Assembly: GCF_002234595.1 (NCBI RefSeq)
Contig: NZ_NMUL01000002.1
Coordinates: 62,001-126,000, forward strand
Source: Amycolatopsis vastitatis
Lineage (GTDB): Bacteria > Actinomycetota > Actinomycetes > Mycobacteriales > Pseudonocardiaceae
DNA: 64,000 nucleotides
Direction: 5' to 3'
Part shown: positions 16,057 through 25,700 of the stretch, in pieces
Layout of the letters: each line of letters starts with the position of its first letter
How positions within the stretch are numbered: the first letter of the stretch is position 1
Position numbers and translations under genes: made by a program
The notes under the pieces: generated by a model
Told to the model about the DNA's origin: nothing
What the model saw: the letters and a program-made list of their open reading frames with translations, nothing else
Database searches by the model: none

Positions 16057-17379
16057 TCAACGAGGGGTGCGCGCGGAAGTTACGGCTTTTGGCAAGGCGA
16101 TGCGGGCGGTCCGGATTTCCGTGATCAGGCGGGTTTTCCGGCGGTGGGTTTCCACCAGCCCGGCGAGGTAGGCGGTGAATTCGTCCGGGGTTTCGGCGCG
16201 CTTGTGCAAGGTGCGCAACAGCTTCAGCCGGCGGGCAGCCTCCTGGTAGGCCTGCGGGTCCTTGCGCTCGATGAGCTCCTCGACGTGCTCGCGGAAGACC
16301 GGGATCGTCTCGGCCGGGTGGTCGGCCGCCCGTTGTTCCGCCAGCTCCAGCTTGAGGTCCGGCGCGGCGCCGAACCGGACGCAGGCCCGCCAGGCCTCGT
16401 CCGGACGGCCGTCGTCGAGCAGGACGCTCACGAGTTCGCCCGCCTGCTCGACGCCCTCGGCGGCGCGTTCACGCAGGCACGCCAGCGCGTCGCGGCGCTG
16501 CACGGTCCACTTCCCCGCGGCCTGCGCGGCTTCGCGCAGCGCCGTGTACGTCTCGCGGCCAGGCTTGGCGTCGAAGTCCTTGCGACGGCGAGACGTCTCG
16601 TCTTCGGGTTCGGGCTGTGGCTGCTTGTCGTGCGTGAGCGCGCGGGCGGCGTGCGCGATGGCCTCGCTGTGCCGCCCCGCGGCCCGCAGCACCCGGACGA
16701 TCTTGAGGCTGACGTCCACCCGCGGCGGCTTGGCCGAGAGGATCGCGACCAGCTCGTCGACGTCGCCGAGCACCTCGGCCAGCTGTTCCCGCAGCCGTTC
16801 GGCCACGTCACGGCGGTGCCCTGGCCCGCTCGCCGCCAGCACGTCGTCCACAGTGGACTTGATCCGCTTGAGGCCCGGCTCGCCCAGCGCCGTCGCGAAC
16901 TCGGCGAGGTCGATGACCGGACGCCCGGGGCCGTCGAACTCGACCTCGAGGATCCAGTCGGCCAGCTTCTCGGGGTCCGGCGGCCGGGCGGCGCACGCGC
17001 GGGCGTACAGCTCGACGGCCCGGTCCAGCCGGTCGGCCAGGTCGCCGGCGTGGTCGCCGGACTGCTCCAGCACCTCGCTGATGTCGTCGACCGTGCGCCG
17101 GGCCAGCGGGCCCAGGTCGGCGCGGCTGCCGGCGTCGAGCATCCGCTGCAGCGTGTCGAGGACCGCGCCGACCTTCGCGGTGTACTCGACGTTCCCGTCG
17201 GTGACCGCGGCGTCCAGCAGCCGGTGCGCCTCGCTGACGTCACCGGATTGGGTGGCGGCGCGCAGTTCGAGCGAATGCCGCAACTCAGGGTCACGTTCGG
17301 CTTGGGCGTGCAGCAGGTCCGCCAGCGTCTCCGCGTCCAAGGTGCGCAGGTAGGGGCGAAGATCCGAGGGGGGACTCAC
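16057..17379 (-). CDS. Helical-repeat protein resembling the C-terminus of SWIM zinc finger proteins
   Basis: A 440-residue all-helical protein. The C-terminal 150 residues (pattern DEAWRACVRFG, then AIPVFREHVEELIERKDPQAY, then LKLLRTLHKRAETPDEFTAYL and HRRKTRLI) resemble the TPR-like region that follows the zinc finger in actinobacterial SWIM proteins and DUF6880 proteins; no CxC/CxH SWIM motif is present. Probably a scaffold; partner unknown. GTG 17379 is chosen over GTG 17385 because CAGACT lies seven bases before it. Confidence 0.65.
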   Translation of the reverse strand: MSPPSDLRPYLRTLDAETLADLLHAQAERDPELRHSLELRAATQSGDVSEAHRLLDAAVTDGNVEYTAKVGAVLDTLQRMLDAGSRADLGPLARRTVDDISEVLEQSGDHAGDLADRLDRAVELYARACAARPPDPEKLADWILEVEFDGPGRPVIDLAEFATALGEPGLKRIKSTVDDVLAASGPGHRRDVAERLREQLAEVLGDVDELVAILSAKPPRVDVSLKIVRVLRAAGRHSEAIAHAARALTHDKQPQPEPEDETSRRRKDFDAKPGRETYTALREAAQAAGKWTVQRRDALACLRERAAEGVEQAGELVSVLLDDGRPDEAWRACVRFGAAPDLKLELAEQRAADHPAETIPVFREHVEELIERKDPQAYQEAARRLKLLRTLHKRAETPDEFTAYLAGLVETHRRKTRLITEIRTARIALPKAVTSARTPR

Positions 17380-17467
17380 GCGCACCAGTCTGCCCGAGGC
17401 TGTCCAGCACGCGTGTGGGCCAACCGCGTGCTCTTTTCGGAGTAACAGGTGACGGTTCGCAGTCGGC

Positions 17468-18388
17468 TCATCGACGCCGCAAGTCGTCGAGCACGGCTTT
17501 CAGCGGCCACGGCTCCGGCAGATGCGGTCGTCGTGACCGTGCGTGGCGGGGTCGCGGGATGGCCGCGCGGACGGTCGGCACCATGATCGGCACCACCGGC
17601 ACCGGCACGCGCGCCACGAGCCGCCGCACCACCACCATGAGGAGCAGCGCGGACAGCAGGAGCGCCGCGCCCGCGGCGAGGGCGCCGCCGAGGGTGCGGC
17701 GTCCGTCGTCAAGGGTCAGCTGCACGGCGTACTGGCTCTGCTGCGAGTACAACCGGCCGAGCTCACCGGAAACGGTGTAAGCGGCGCTGCGCCACGTGGA
17801 CTCGGCCACCGGCAGCGGTTCGGCGGCGATGATCGAGTCCTCGGCGGCGGCCAGCCTGCTCCAATCGGCGCTACGCGTGAGCGACTCGTACGCCGTCCGG
17901 CCACTCTCGGTGAGCTGCGGCGCGACCCGCGCGAGTTCGGCCCGGTAAGCGGCGACGGCGGAGGCGTACGCCCGCCGCGTCACGCTGTCCAGCCCGGCGA
18001 GGGCGAGGGAATCGGAGCGATCCATGCCTTCGGCGACGGAAAGCAGCTCGACGGCGATCATCTGCTGATAGGCGGATTCGGCGTTCGGCGCGCGGCGCGC
18101 GTAGTCGCGCAGGCCGGCGATGGCGGTGTCGATCCGCTGGGTGAAATTCGCGTACGCGGCGGACTGCCGGTCGGGCACGGCCATCGCCGCGCTCCGCTGG
18201 GCCTGCAGCGCGACCACCGCCCGGGCGGTCCGATCGGCGGCGGCGGCCGTTTCCATGGCGAGATCGCGGGTCCGAACCGCCTGGTGGACCAGGAAAACCG
18301 CGATCACCACGGCCACGACGACGAGCGCGCTGCCGGGGATGAACGCGATGCCCAGCATGCGGCCGCGGACGGATCGCAGGTACTTCAA
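17468..18388 (-). CDS. Orphan two-TM sensor domain (nitrate/nitrite-sensor-like) without kinase
   Basis: A 306-residue membrane protein. Residues 11-34 and about 235-258 are transmembrane; between them is a helical extracellular domain like the NIT sensor of actinobacterial histidine kinases (LQAQRSAAMAVPDRQSAAYANF near residue 57 matches the NIT-type RDxTA region loosely). After the second helix the protein has only a 48-residue Pro/Arg-rich tail: no HAMP, no kinase. The start is TTG 18388 behind AAGGA. Either a remnant of a sensor kinase or a stand-alone sensor. Confidence 0.65.
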   Translation of the reverse strand: MKYLRSVRGRMLGIAFIPGSALVVVAVVIAVFLVHQAVRTRDLAMETAAAADRTARAVVALQAQRSAAMAVPDRQSAAYANFTQRIDTAIAGLRDYARRAPNAESAYQQMIAVELLSVAEGMDRSDSLALAGLDSVTRRAYASAVAAYRAELARVAPQLTESGRTAYESLTRSADWSRLAAAEDSIIAAEPLPVAESTWRSAAYTVSGELGRLYSQQSQYAVQLTLDDGRRTLGGALAAGAALLLSALLLMVVVRRLVARVPVPVVPIMVPTVRAAIPRPRHARSRRPHLPEPWPLKAVLDDLRRR

Positions 18389-18522
18389 GACGTTCCTTTC
18401 CCAGCCTTGGGCCCCGCAAGCATCCCGACGAAGTTCAACCTATTGAGGGAGAGATTCACCGGTCAACGGCAGTCCGCCATACGGCCGTTAGCGCACGGTG
18501 ACTACCGGGGACAATCACCCCC

Positions 18523-18840
18523 GTGACTTTCGACGAAGTGACCCAGCGCCTCCGCGGCTTCGCGGCGGCTCGCGCCTGGGAGCCGTACCACACCCCGAAG
18601 AACCTCGTGATGGCGTTGTCCGGCGAAGTGGGCGAGCTGACTTCGCTGTTCCAGTGGCTCACACCGGAGGAGTCCGACGCGTGGCGCGAAGACCCTTCGC
18701 TGGAGGCGAAGGTGCTCGACGAGATCGCCGACGTCACGCTGTACCTCCTGCAGCTGGCGGACCGCCTCGGCGTCGACCTGCCGGCGGCCGCGCACGCGAA
18801 GATCGACCGCAACGAGCTCCGTTTCCCGCCGCCGGCCTAG
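18523..18840 (+). CDS. MazG-like nucleotide pyrophosphohydrolase
   Basis: A 105-residue all-helical protein of the MazG/dCTP pyrophosphatase (RS21-C6) type, which hydrolyses non-canonical or excess NTPs to NMP and PPi. Metal ligands are in SGEVGELTSLF (E35, E38) and DEIADVTLYL (E67, D70). GTG 18523 has GACAAT seven bases before it and no ribosome site, suggesting a leaderless start. The stop overlaps the opposing DUF3024 gene by four bases. Confidence 0.88.
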   Translation: MTFDEVTQRLRGFAAARAWEPYHTPKNLVMALSGEVGELTSLFQWLTPEESDAWREDPSLEAKVLDEIADVTLYLLQLADRLGVDLPAAAHAKIDRNELRFPPPA

Positions 18841-19175
18841 CCCCAGAAGACGCCGTTCGGGTTCCGGTCGATTTCGGCGAGCAAGGCGGGCGGCGTGCTC
18901 GCGACCGGCGCGTCCGGGTAGGACAGCCACCGCCCGTTCCGGTCGGCCCACAGCACCGACCAGATCCCGAACTCGTCGAGCCGCAGCTGCGCGATCTTCT
19001 GTTCGGACCACTCGGGCCCAACCTCCGGCGACCAGGGCGCCCGCCGTTCGACGATGGTGACCGCGCGGCCCCGCGTCCGGCACTCGACCCGGATCCGGTC
19101 CTGAAGGTGCGCGGGGACGCGTTGCGCGCACCACCGTTCGATCTGCCGCAGCGCGAGCTCCGGAATTGCCGCCAT
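18837..19175 (-). CDS. DUF3024 protein
   Basis: A 112-residue small cytoplasmic protein matching DUF3024: an N-terminal helix (LRQIERWCAQRVP), a beta segment with RVECRTRGRAVTIVERR, the conserved aromatic stretch WSVLWADRNGRWLSYPD, and a C-terminal LLAEIDRNPNGVFWG. Function unknown; such proteins are common single genes in actinomycetes. ATG 19175. Confidence 0.85.
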   Translation of the reverse strand: MAAIPELALRQIERWCAQRVPAHLQDRIRVECRTRGRAVTIVERRAPWSPEVGPEWSEQKIAQLRLDEFGIWSVLWADRNGRWLSYPDAPVASTPPALLAEIDRNPNGVFWG

Positions 19176-19199
19176 ACCGCCCAGTGAACCCGGTCCACC

Positions 19200-19307
19200 T
19201 CAGCCGGGCCGCACGGGGTCACCCCCGAGCGCGGCTTCGGCCGTGACCTCGAAAGCCTCGACGTCGGCGACGCGGGTGGCGAACTGCGGCGTGACGACGT
19301 CGCTCAC
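19200..19307 (-). CDS. Possible 35-residue ORF coupled to the pseudo-exonuclease gene
   Basis: GTG 19307 overlaps the TGA of the upstream minus-strand gene as GTGA. The product (VSDVVTPQFATRVADVEAF, then EVTAEAALGGDPVRPG) is acidic and its codons follow the genome's strong G/C third-position bias through to the stop. No homology recognised. The size makes chance possible; the overlap arrangement is the same as in clearly real gene pairs in this window. Confidence 0.4.
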   Translation of the reverse strand: MSDVVTPQFATRVADVEAFEVTAEAALGGDPVRPG

Positions 19308-20848
19308 GACGGCGACGGCGTGGCGATCCACCACCCGCCGAGCAGCGCACCGACGCCGAGCACCGCGACGAAGATCCCGGCGGCCAGCGGCGTCCCGCCG
19401 AACATGGCCAAGACGACGACGAGCATCAGCAGCAGTCCTACGCCCATCAGGATCCGGCCGCCGACGAGCCGTCCCCGACGTCCCGGTGCGGAAGCCACGG
19501 CACGCTCCACCGGCGGGGCCGTGAACACCGGTGACGTGCTTGGCACCTGCCGCGTCACCGGCGGCCGGGGAACAGCAACCGGCTGGACCGGAACAGGCGC
19601 ACTTCGCGTAACCCGTTGTGGTTCGACGGCCCGTTCGACTGACGCGGACTCGAAGCCCAGAACAGTCGCCGCCTCCTGAACGCCGAGGACGACGGCGCCC
19701 AGCTCGACCGCCCTCGCCAGCCTGGGTTCTTGTGCCGGAACCGTCTCGTCCCGGATCAAGTGGGTCACCGTCGAGGTCAGCTTCTTGGCGAGCTGAGCCC
19801 CTTCGGCCAGGATCCGCGCGCGAAGCTGGTCCGCCGCTGCCGTGGAGCCGAGTACCAGAACCCTGGTCGGCTTGCCGACGCCCGAGGGACGCACGTCACC
19901 GAGGACTTCGGCGACCCCGAGCGCGGTGGCCACCTGCTGCAGCTCGCCGGCTTCCTCGATGGTCACCACGCCGTCGCCTTCGGCGACATCACGGAGGGAC
20001 ATCACGAACTGCTCATGGGTGGCACGAACCTGCGCTTCGGGAATGCCGGCTTCGGTCGCCAGCGCAGCCAGGGCCCAGACCTCTTCGTGCGTCAGATGGG
20101 CGTCGGCGACGACCCCCGCGAGCAGGTCGAGGTAGGCGTATCCGAGCCCCGGATCCCCGCCGATCGGTCCCATCGTGACACGTTCCACGACGTCGGCCAT
20201 CCAGCTCTGCTCGACGTTCGGTTCCCCGGCACGCGGCCGCAGGCGCCCTCCGGCGGGGAACCGCGGAACCGCAGGCAAGGCCGGAACGACTGCGAACTCG
20301 AACCCGTGCCGGCCGAAGAGCGCTGTCACCAGTCGTGCGATCGCCCGGGCGCCGGTCAGGGCCGGCTGAGCAACGCGAACGGGCACCCCGAACGCGTGGG
20401 CCACCGTGGAGAGCCGGTAGTTCGGCAGCCTGACAGCGGTCTGCGCGGCCGCGAGCGTGCAGATGCCGGGCAGGACGGGAACCCGGACCCCCAGACGGGC
20501 CACCTCCCCGCTCAGGAAGCCGTCCACGAACGGCAGGTTGTGCGCGACGAGGACGCTGCCTCCGCACAAGTCCAGCAATGGCCCCAGCACGGCGCCGAAG
20601 GGGGGCGAATCATCGAGCTCGCCGCGGTCGAGGCCGTGCACGAAGGCCGACCCCGGCGGGACCCCTCGTCCGGGATTGATCGAAGTCGTGAACTCGCCGA
20701 CGATCGTGCCGTCCAACCTCGTCCGAACGGCGGCGAGCTCCACGATGTGCCCCGGCCGCAAACCCGTGGTGCGGATTTCCACGGCGGTGAAGTCGATGCC
20801 GTGCGCGGGATGGCCTCCGACACCGGAGAGCGGAAGAGATTCGATCAC
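19304..20848 (-). CDS. Degenerate DnaQ-fold exonuclease with TerB-like, BRCT and two-TM domains
   Basis: A 514-residue protein. Residues 10-180 follow the DnaQ/DEDD 3'-5' exonuclease fold, but the acidic residues are gone: Exo I reads VEIRTTG where VDxETTG is expected, Exo II reads AHNLPFV with V108 for Asp, and Exo III has Q161 and G166 for His and Asp. Residues 235-315 look like a TerB-type helical domain, 325-400 a BRCT domain (LVLGST, then TVTHLIRDE), and about 450-510 two transmembrane helices. GTG 20848 is preferred to an upstream in-frame start; GATTCT lies six bases before it. Likely a binding protein, not a nuclease. Confidence 0.75.
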   Translation of the reverse strand: MIESLPLSGVGGHPAHGIDFTAVEIRTTGLRPGHIVELAAVRTRLDGTIVGEFTTSINPGRGVPPGSAFVHGLDRGELDDSPPFGAVLGPLLDLCGGSVLVAHNLPFVDGFLSGEVARLGVRVPVLPGICTLAAAQTAVRLPNYRLSTVAHAFGVPVRVAQPALTGARAIARLVTALFGRHGFEFAVVPALPAVPRFPAGGRLRPRAGEPNVEQSWMADVVERVTMGPIGGDPGLGYAYLDLLAGVVADAHLTHEEVWALAALATEAGIPEAQVRATHEQFVMSLRDVAEGDGVVTIEEAGELQQVATALGVAEVLGDVRPSGVGKPTRVLVLGSTAAADQLRARILAEGAQLAKKLTSTVTHLIRDETVPAQEPRLARAVELGAVVLGVQEAATVLGFESASVERAVEPQRVTRSAPVPVQPVAVPRPPVTRQVPSTSPVFTAPPVERAVASAPGRRGRLVGGRILMGVGLLLMLVVVLAMFGGTPLAAGIFVAVLGVGALLGGWWIATPSPS

Positions 20849-21041
20849 GTCGTCAGAATCGCGCCGACCGTCGTCGATGTGACGCCTTTTCTTCCGGACA
20901 CAGTTGTTCGTAACCCAATCGTGACAGCAAGATTCCACCGGATAACAGATGATGGTCCGTTACGTGCTGAGGCGTAACGTCGGCCCGCGTTTTCACGAAC
21001 TCGGAGTCGGCACGTCGCGTCGAGGAACGAGGACCACCCGC

Positions 21042-21848
21042 ATGCATCCATCCGCACAGGTACCGTCGCGTCCGAAAAGACGAATGCCGAATTGGCTCAA
21101 GATCATCCTGGCCGTCTTTGCCGTCTTGTTCATTCTCGGCGCGATTTTCGGGAAGTCGCCGGACCAGAGCACGACGGCGGCGCCGTCGACATCCCCACCG
21201 ACGACGAGCAGCGCGGCCACGCCCGCCGCGGAGGCGTACACCGTGGCGACCGTGACGGACAGTGCGACGCTTGAAGTGGTCGACAGCGACGGTGTCCGGA
21301 AGACAGTGCACGTCATGGGCGTCACCACAGTCGGCACGAGCAGCGACTGCTTCGGCGCGGAATCGCTGGCGTGGGCCACCAGCAAACTCACCGGTACGGT
21401 GGTCCACCTCGGCACCGAAACGGCGGGCGCGGTCACGGTGGCACTGGCGGACGGCCGGGACTACGCGGCGCTGGCGGTCCAGAACGGCTACCTCAAGTCG
21501 GCGACGTCGGCATTCGAAGCTGCCGAAACCGCTGCCCGGCAAGGTGCTCGCGGATTCTGGGGACCGCCGTGCAACGGCTCGGTCAACGTCGCCGTGCCGG
21601 CGACGCAACCGGCTCCGCAGCCGACCTCGACGCCGCCCGCGCCATCCACGAAGGCGGCGCCCCAGCAGAATCCGGTCCGGACGACCGCTGAAGAGCCTCC
21701 CGCCCCGGAACCTGACAATGGCAGCGTGTACTACGCCAACTGCGCAGAAGCCAGAGCGGCCGGGGTGGCCCCGATCCACAAGGGCGAGCCGGGTTATCGC
21801 AAGGGCCTCGATCGCGACGGCGACGGCGTGGCCTGCGACAAGGGTTGA
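21042..21848 (+). CDS. Membrane-anchored thermonuclease-fold protein with Excalibur domain
   Basis: A 268-residue protein: one N-terminal transmembrane anchor (about 17-37), a Ser/Thr/Pro linker, a staphylococcal-nuclease-like domain (about 66-178, ending GFWGPPC), a second linker, and a C-terminal Excalibur calcium-binding motif (GLDRDGDGVACDKG). The nuclease residues are not conserved: the RLLGIDTPE region reads HVMGVTTVG and the second arginine segment is lost. ATG 21042 has AGGA nine bases upstream. It is divergent from the pseudo-exonuclease gene and ends at a strong terminator. Confidence 0.75.
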   Translation: MHPSAQVPSRPKRRMPNWLKIILAVFAVLFILGAIFGKSPDQSTTAAPSTSPPTTSSAATPAAEAYTVATVTDSATLEVVDSDGVRKTVHVMGVTTVGTSSDCFGAESLAWATSKLTGTVVHLGTETAGAVTVALADGRDYAALAVQNGYLKSATSAFEAAETAARQGARGFWGPPCNGSVNVAVPATQPAPQPTSTPPAPSTKAAPQQNPVRTTAEEPPAPEPDNGSVYYANCAEARAAGVAPIHKGEPGYRKGLDRDGDGVACDKG

Positions 21849-21854
21849 TCGCCA

Positions 21855-21888
21855 CGGGGTTCCGGCTCGCCCGCGGGCCGGAACCCCG
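21855..21888. terminator. Bidirectional hairpin terminator
   Basis: CGGGGTTCCGGC (21855-21866) and its exact complement (21877-21888) form a 12-bp stem with a ten-base loop, between the convergent Excalibur-protein gene and the HEPN-like gene. Confidence 0.85.
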
Positions 21889-21893
21889 ACTGT

Positions 21894-22757
21894 TCAGCCT
21901 TTGACTGCCGGACCCAATTTTTGCTCGAGATCGTTCAAAATCGCGTGCACCGGCGCCCAGCAGAGCATCACACTGTCGGCGTCGAACCGCGGCTGCTCCG
22001 CCATTTCCTTCCGCGGGTGGATGAAGTTGCGGAAATCGCGAACCCGGTGAGCGAAGTCCTTCGCGTCCAGCTGGATCCAGTCCTTGGCGTGCGCGGTGTC
22101 GATGAGCAGCTGAAGCGAAACTCGCTCGTGGTTGATCCGCTGCTGCCGCTGCGATCGTGGATCGAAGAAGCCGTTCGACCTGATGTCGTCGTCGCGTTCG
22201 GTGAGCACGGTGAGAAGCAGCCCTTCGACGAAACTGCCGATGCCGATGATGGCCATCGTGTAGGCGCCACCGGATTCACACACCTGCGTTTCCTCGACCC
22301 GACGGCTCAGCATTTCCACCGCACTAGCGTCGGAGATCAAGATCCCGAGGCGGTTCCTGAGGTCCGGTGGTACGGAGTACCTGGGTTGTTCGTCGGTCGC
22401 GCCGAGCTCGCCGATGACCGGACGTCCGCCGACGAGCGTGACCACCAGACCTTCCGGTATCAGCTTTTCGTTGACCACCGCACGGAACTCCGCCGCAGTG
22501 ACGTCGCCGTCGTCGTACTCGATCGGATCGCAGACCCGGCAGAGCAGACGTTCGATCTCGGCGTGGTTGTCACGGCGTTCGTCGAGCTGTTCCCGTAGCC
22601 AGGGGATTCGCGGTGAGCCGTCGTAATCGGGTGGGCCTGCCCACCCGGCGTGCCGCAGCAACTCGGCCAGCTGATAGCCCTTCCGTTCGTACGAGCCGCC
22701 CATGTCGACGATGACCTCGGCCAGCCGGTCGGCCGTCCGGGAGTCCAACGGGAACAT
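21894..22757 (-). CDS. Helicase-associated protein with HEPN-like C-terminal motif
   Basis: A 287-residue protein of unknown family. The N-terminal half is helical then alpha/beta (DYDGSPRIPWLREQL, LLCRVCDPIEYDDG, VVTLVGGRPVIGEL). The C-terminal 140 residues are helical and contain VRDFRNFIHPRKEM: R240-x6-H247 fits the Rx4-6H catalytic motif of HEPN ribonucleases, and RNFIHP resembles abortive-infection-type proteins. Its ATG directly follows the TGA of the helicase gene, so the two are co-translated. I infer a toxin-like or adaptor subunit of a defence system; this is not proven by sequence alone. Confidence 0.65.
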   Translation of the reverse strand: MFPLDSRTADRLAEVIVDMGGSYERKGYQLAELLRHAGWAGPPDYDGSPRIPWLREQLDERRDNHAEIERLLCRVCDPIEYDDGDVTAAEFRAVVNEKLIPEGLVVTLVGGRPVIGELGATDEQPRYSVPPDLRNRLGILISDASAVEMLSRRVEETQVCESGGAYTMAIIGIGSFVEGLLLTVLTERDDDIRSNGFFDPRSQRQQRINHERVSLQLLIDTAHAKDWIQLDAKDFAHRVRDFRNFIHPRKEMAEQPRFDADSVMLCWAPVHAILNDLEQKLGPAVKG

Positions 22758-25700
22758 TCAGTTCTCCTCTTTGTCCGCAAGGTCCTGCGCAATGTCGACG
22801 GCCCGGCTCAGACGCTCGACGATCCGCTCGCCGCGCCGGCGGAAGCCCAGCTCGGCCATCGCCTGCCGGAGGCGCTCGTCGCGGTCGAGCAGCAAACCAT
22901 CGCTCATCAGCCAGCGGCAGATCTCGATGAGCTGCCGTTCGGTGTACTCCTGGATGGACAAGCCGGCCGGGACGCGTGGCCGCGGACCACGCGCGACCGC
23001 AGGCGGTGGCTCGCTGCGCTGCGGAAGCGCGTGCTCGGGTTCCGCCGCAGGTGCGGCGTCCGCCTCCGCCATCGCCTGGTGCCACGCCACGACGATGTTG
23101 TCCGCTTCCCTTTCCGGGTCGGCGAACCACGCCGACGACCAGACGCGGTGGAACCGCCAGCCGAGGTTTTCCAGGTGTGCCTGCCGCAACCGGTCGCGGT
23201 CCCGGGCACTGTGCGCCTGGTGATAGCGATGCCCATCGGCCTCGACGGCCAGGACCATCCGCCCAGGCTGATCGCGGTGTTCCAGCGCGAAGTCGATCCG
23301 GTACTCCGAAAACCCCCATTGCGGGTGGACCGGCACACCTCGATCCACCAGTGCGTCGAGCATGGATCGCTCGAACCCGTTCAACGGCAGCTCCGCCGCG
23401 CGGCCGACCTGGTCGACGCGCAGGTGGGCGGCGAAATCGAGATAGCGCCGAAGGAGTTCGGTACCGGTGATCTCGGTCGACGGCTCGATGTCGTGGTGGG
23501 TGAACGACGCGACCACGGTCATCCGGCGTTTCGCGCGGGTCACCGCCACGTTGACCCGGCGCTCGCTGTCCTTCCGGTTAAGGATGCCGAACCCGGTCCG
23601 GTTGATCTTGCCGGACGCGGTGCGGGCGACCCCAACTGTGAGGATGATCGCGTCACGCTCGTCACCCTGGACGCTCTCCAGGTTCTTGACGAAGAACCGG
23701 CGTCCCAGCTCGACCTCGTCCGAGAAGAACTCGTCGAGCTCCGGGTGTTCCCGGCGTGCTTGCGTCAGCCGTTGCTCGATCCGCCCCTGGTGCTTGACAC
23801 CCGGGGTGATTACGCCGAGGCTCTCGCGCGGCCGGAGCCGGGCGTGTTCGAGTATCAGCTGCACCACGCGCTCGACCTCGGCGGGCGCGGAACCGTTCTG
23901 CCCCGGCGAAGCTTCGCCGTCCACGGTGACGAGGGTGACGGGACTGTCTTTTTGCGCGCCGGGGAAGGTCACCAGGCCGTCGCGGTAGATCTCCCGGTTC
24001 GAGAAGGCGATCAGGCGTTCGTCCGCGCTCCGGTAGTGCCAGCGCAGCATCTCGGTCGACGGCATGATGGGTCTCAACGCCGTCAAAACCGACTCGTAGT
24101 CGGACAGATCGCCGTCGGCATCCTCGTCCTCGTCGTCGGCGACGATGGCCCGGTCGAAGAAGTTCGAGGGCGGCAGCTGCTTCTCGTCACCGGCGACCAC
24201 CAAGTGCTCGCCCCGCATGATCGACGTGATCGCGTCGTGCGGGCGGATCTGGCTCGCTTCGTCGAAGATCACCAGATCGAAGTGTCTTTCGGCAGGCAGC
24301 ATCCGGCTCACGACCAGCGGCGACATCGCCCAGCAGGGTCGGAGGGAGAGCAGGACGTCCGACGTCTTCTCCACGAGCTTGCGGGTCGACATGTGGCGCG
24401 TCTTCAGGCTCGCCTGCTTCTTGAGGATCTGCGCCTGGTCAGGATGGTTGTCCTGGGCTTCGCGGGCTCGTCTCGCCACTTGCCGGCGCACTCTCCGTGC
24501 AGCTGTCACGAAGTGCTCTCGGTCGGCGGCGCGGAAGTCGAGCGCCGCTCGGTTCTGCCGGTCGGCGACGAACTGGCCGAGCTCCGGGATCCGGAGCTTG
24601 AAGTCGTCCTCGATCGAGGAGAGCCAGATCCGTTCGAAAGCGCCCCACGCGTCGTCCGCGGAAAGGTTCCGCGCCGCGATCTCACCGAGCAGCGGCTCGA
24701 GGCCGAGCTGCCGGAACCGGTCGAGCAAAGCGTTCAGCTTCGGCATCTTGAACAACATGGCCTTGTCGCCGGCCAGCGCGGTCAATCGCTGTTCGACTTC
24801 GGGGGCGGGCCCGGTGGCCAGGTCCGGCCACCGCGCCGACAGGGCGACCGCCGCCAGCTGCCGGCGCATTTCGGTGTACTCCTGTGCGACCTGGTCCAGC
24901 CCGATGATCCCCGCAGGCGCTACTTCCCGGCCGCCCATTTCCTGCCACCGCTGCCGTTGGGCCAGCACCGCCAGCAGCGCGACGTGGAGCGCAGGTTTTT
25001 TGGCGGTGCCAGTCGTCGACATCCCCCGCAGTTGCTTGACGAGAGCTCGGCGTTGTCGCCACGACAACGGCTGTGCGTAGCGAGCACGGGTCGCGCGGTC
25101 GGCGGTCGCTTGGACGAACTGGTCCAGCTGCGTTCCGAAGATCGTGGGACCGAAATCCCGTACGCTCTGCGAAACACCATCGAGCAGTTCGAGCACCTGT
25201 TCCCAGCCGTCGAAGTCGGGCGGCTGCCGGAGGCCGACTTGCGCGATGAGCCTGTGCATCCCGTGCTGACTGCGCTTCAGCGTCTGGTTGGCCACCTGGT
25301 CGAGCTGGATCAGCACCGCTTCGGCTTGGTCCACGGTCCGGACCTGCGTGTTGCACCACGGTGTCTCACGGCGGAGGATGCGCAGCCCACCGGAGTCGAC
25401 GAAGTCCTTTATCGACTCCTCGAGTTCAGCGGCGACAGCGGCGTTCAGGGCCCGGAGGTGGGCGCCTCGGAAGGCACCGGGGATATCCGGCGCGGGCGGC
25501 AGGTCGAGCAGCCTGTTCCGAACTTCGTAGGCGCTCAAGTCCCAAGGCTGCCGCCGGATGTGGAGTTCACGCGAATGGTCGAGCAAGCGTTGCCTGGAGC
25601 TGACGAGACGGCCGTGCAACCCGGCGACGTCGATCGGCGGTTCCTTCGCGAGCTGGTCGAGGCTGAGCGCGAGTTGCTGCGCGACCTGCCGCTTGCTGAT

